Shown here piece after piece: positions 5,341 to 5,745 of a stretch of DNA of 5,745 nucleotides (positions within the stretch are counted from its first letter, which is position 1; every line of letters begins with the position of its first letter). Location of the stretch: NCBI GenBank assembly GCA_947371645.1, contig CANBQJ010000237.1, positions 1-5,745 on the forward strand. The letters are read 5' to 3'. The notes under the pieces were generated by a model. It saw only the letters and a list, made by a program, of their open reading frames with translations, had not been told where the DNA came from and searched no databases. A program made the translations under genes and the position numbers. The stretch comes from Burkholderiales bacterium. Its GTDB lineage: Bacteria; Pseudomonadota; Gammaproteobacteria; Burkholderiales; Burkholderiaceae.

Positions 5341-5415
5341 TGGTGGGCGGTGCAGGGTTCGAACCTGCGACCCCTGCCGTGTGAAGGCAGTGCTCTACCG
5401 CTGAGCTAACCGCCC
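5341..5415 (-). tRNA. tRNA-Val, anticodon CAC
   Basis: A 75-nt gene with a complete cloverleaf, reading GUG valine codons. The acceptor stem GGGCGGT pairs with ACCGCCC; the D arm is GCTC-AGCGGTA-GAGC; the anticodon arm is CTGCC-TTCACAC-GGCAG, giving CAC at positions 34-36; the T arm is GCAGG-TTCGAAC-CCTGC; the discriminator is A and CCA is encoded (5343-5341). It lies between dnaQ and the terminator at 5303-5336, with an extended -10 promoter about 62 bp upstream of its 5' end. Confidence 0.97.
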
Positions 5416-5430
5416 GAAACTGGTTCGGGC
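5412..5430 (-). repeat. Inverted repeat across the 5' end of tRNA-Val
   Basis: GCCCGAA (5412-5418) and TTCGGGC (5424-5430) around five bases. In the precursor RNA the leader segment GCCC could pair with GGGC, the first four bases of the mature tRNA, in competition with the acceptor stem and across the RNase P cut. Confidence 0.55.
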
Positions 5431-5476
5431 TTCACTGTCTCTGCAACTTGCGATGCAGCGATCAGCGAAGACCGCC

Positions 5477-5485
5477 ACTATAGCA
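5477..5485 (-). promoter_or_regulatory. Extended -10 promoter of tRNA-Val inside the dnaQ stop
   Basis: TGC-TATAGT on the minus strand (5485-5477) is an extended -10 element with 5/6 match in the hexamer. Only poor -35 sequence lies upstream (TTGTGG at a 19-bp spacing). The bases after it, GGCGG, are a GC-rich discriminator of the kind found at stringently controlled stable-RNA promoters. The TAG stop of dnaQ is part of the hexamer. Confidence 0.6.
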
Positions 5486-5745
5486 CAGCTTCCAAAGCCT
5501 TCCACAAAGTTTTTCCGCCACTGGCCTTGTCCAGGTCGGCCACCGCGGCGGCATGGGCTTGCCGTTCGGTCTCGTTCGGCGCGATCACTGGGAGGTCAAA
5601 GCTGGAGAGGTCGATGGCCGGCTGGTCGTTCGCCGCATTGGTGCCACCTTCTTCGCTGCCATCGGCATCGATCAACAGGGCGTCCTGGCCCCGGGTCATG
5701 TTGATGAAGACTTCGGCCAGCAACTCGGCGTCCATCAGGGCGCCG
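5478..5745 (-). CDS. dnaQ: DNA polymerase III epsilon subunit, C-terminal 88 residues (partial at window edge)
   Basis: End of the 3'-5' proofreading exonuclease of the replicative polymerase. The visible part begins GALMDAELLAEVFINMTRGQDAL, which matches the Exo III motif region of DnaQ (HGALLDAxxLAxVY in many species); the Asp in LMDA is the expected third-motif metal ligand and its His partner lies just outside the window. An acidic, low-complexity linker (about 26-45 of the partial protein) leads to SFDLPVIAPNETERQAHAAAVADLDKASGGKTLWKAL, the conserved C-terminal segment. In gammaproteobacterial DnaQ the C-terminal region contacts the polymerase alpha subunit. The stop is TAG at 5480-5478. 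No terminator lies between it and tRNA-Val, so dnaQ transcripts may run into the tRNA. Confidence 0.93.
   Translation of the reverse strand, partial: GALMDAELLAEVFINMTRGQDALLIDADGSEEGGTNAANDQPAIDLSSFDLPVIAPNETERQAHAAAVADLDKASGGKTLWKALEAVL

Noticed and set aside
4618..5409. Plus-strand frame of 263 codons opposite the kinase gene and tRNA
   Set aside because: It runs through the kinase gene, the terminator and the tRNA; it is an antisense artefact of high GC.
5290..5430. tRNA-Val as an integration site, with the flanking repeats as att sites
   Set aside because: No integrase, no partial copy of the tRNA 3' end elsewhere in the window, and the repeats are explained by the terminator arm and the acceptor strand.

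Overview
The window looks like chromosomal DNA of a high-GC betaproteobacterium, most likely a Burkholderiales member close to Comamonadaceae or Sphaerotilaceae. The grounds are the G+C-rich codon use, a subunit II of cytochrome oxidase with a fused cytochrome c domain followed by ctaD, a BioC-like methyltransferase divergent from comF, and a dnaQ/tRNA-Val pair. The organism is inferred from gene content and protein style; no search was run.

Right to left (nearly everything is on the minus strand): the 3' end of dnaQ (5478-5745, cut by the window edge); tRNA-Val(CAC) at 5341-5415, whose extended -10 promoter lies on the dnaQ stop codon; a 14-bp-stem terminator (5303-5336) with a third copy of its arm; a nucleoside/nucleotide kinase-family gene (4597-5244) coupled through a TTGA overlap to a GNAT acetyltransferase (4058-4600). 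comF (3294-4043, plus strand) converges on the GNAT gene with only 14 bp between. A short divergent region (3194-3293) separates comF from the BioC-like methyltransferase (2255-3193, minus), which ends at a terminator (2197-2213). A 454-bp gene-free region (1801-2254) holds this terminator, a good sigma70-type promoter with a 16-bp palindrome over its -35, and about 330 nt of hairpin-rich leader. Then come coxB (625-1800) and the first 198 codons of ctaD (1-596, cut by the window edge).

Functionally, coxB and ctaD encode the electron-entry subunit and catalytic subunit of a caa3-like aerobic heme-copper oxidase and form one operon (28-bp gap, strong SD before ctaD). The rest are housekeeping or accessory genes: proofreading exonuclease, tRNA, small-molecule kinase, acetyltransferase, a ComF-type phosphoribosyltransferase-fold protein and a methyltransferase-fold protein with an eroded SAM motif. 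I found no mobile element, CRISPR array, toxin-antitoxin pair or defence locus, and nothing that amounts to a new multi-gene system. The points most worth a second look are regulatory: the palindrome and leader before coxB, the leaderless/bidirectional comF start region, and the tRNA-Val flanks.
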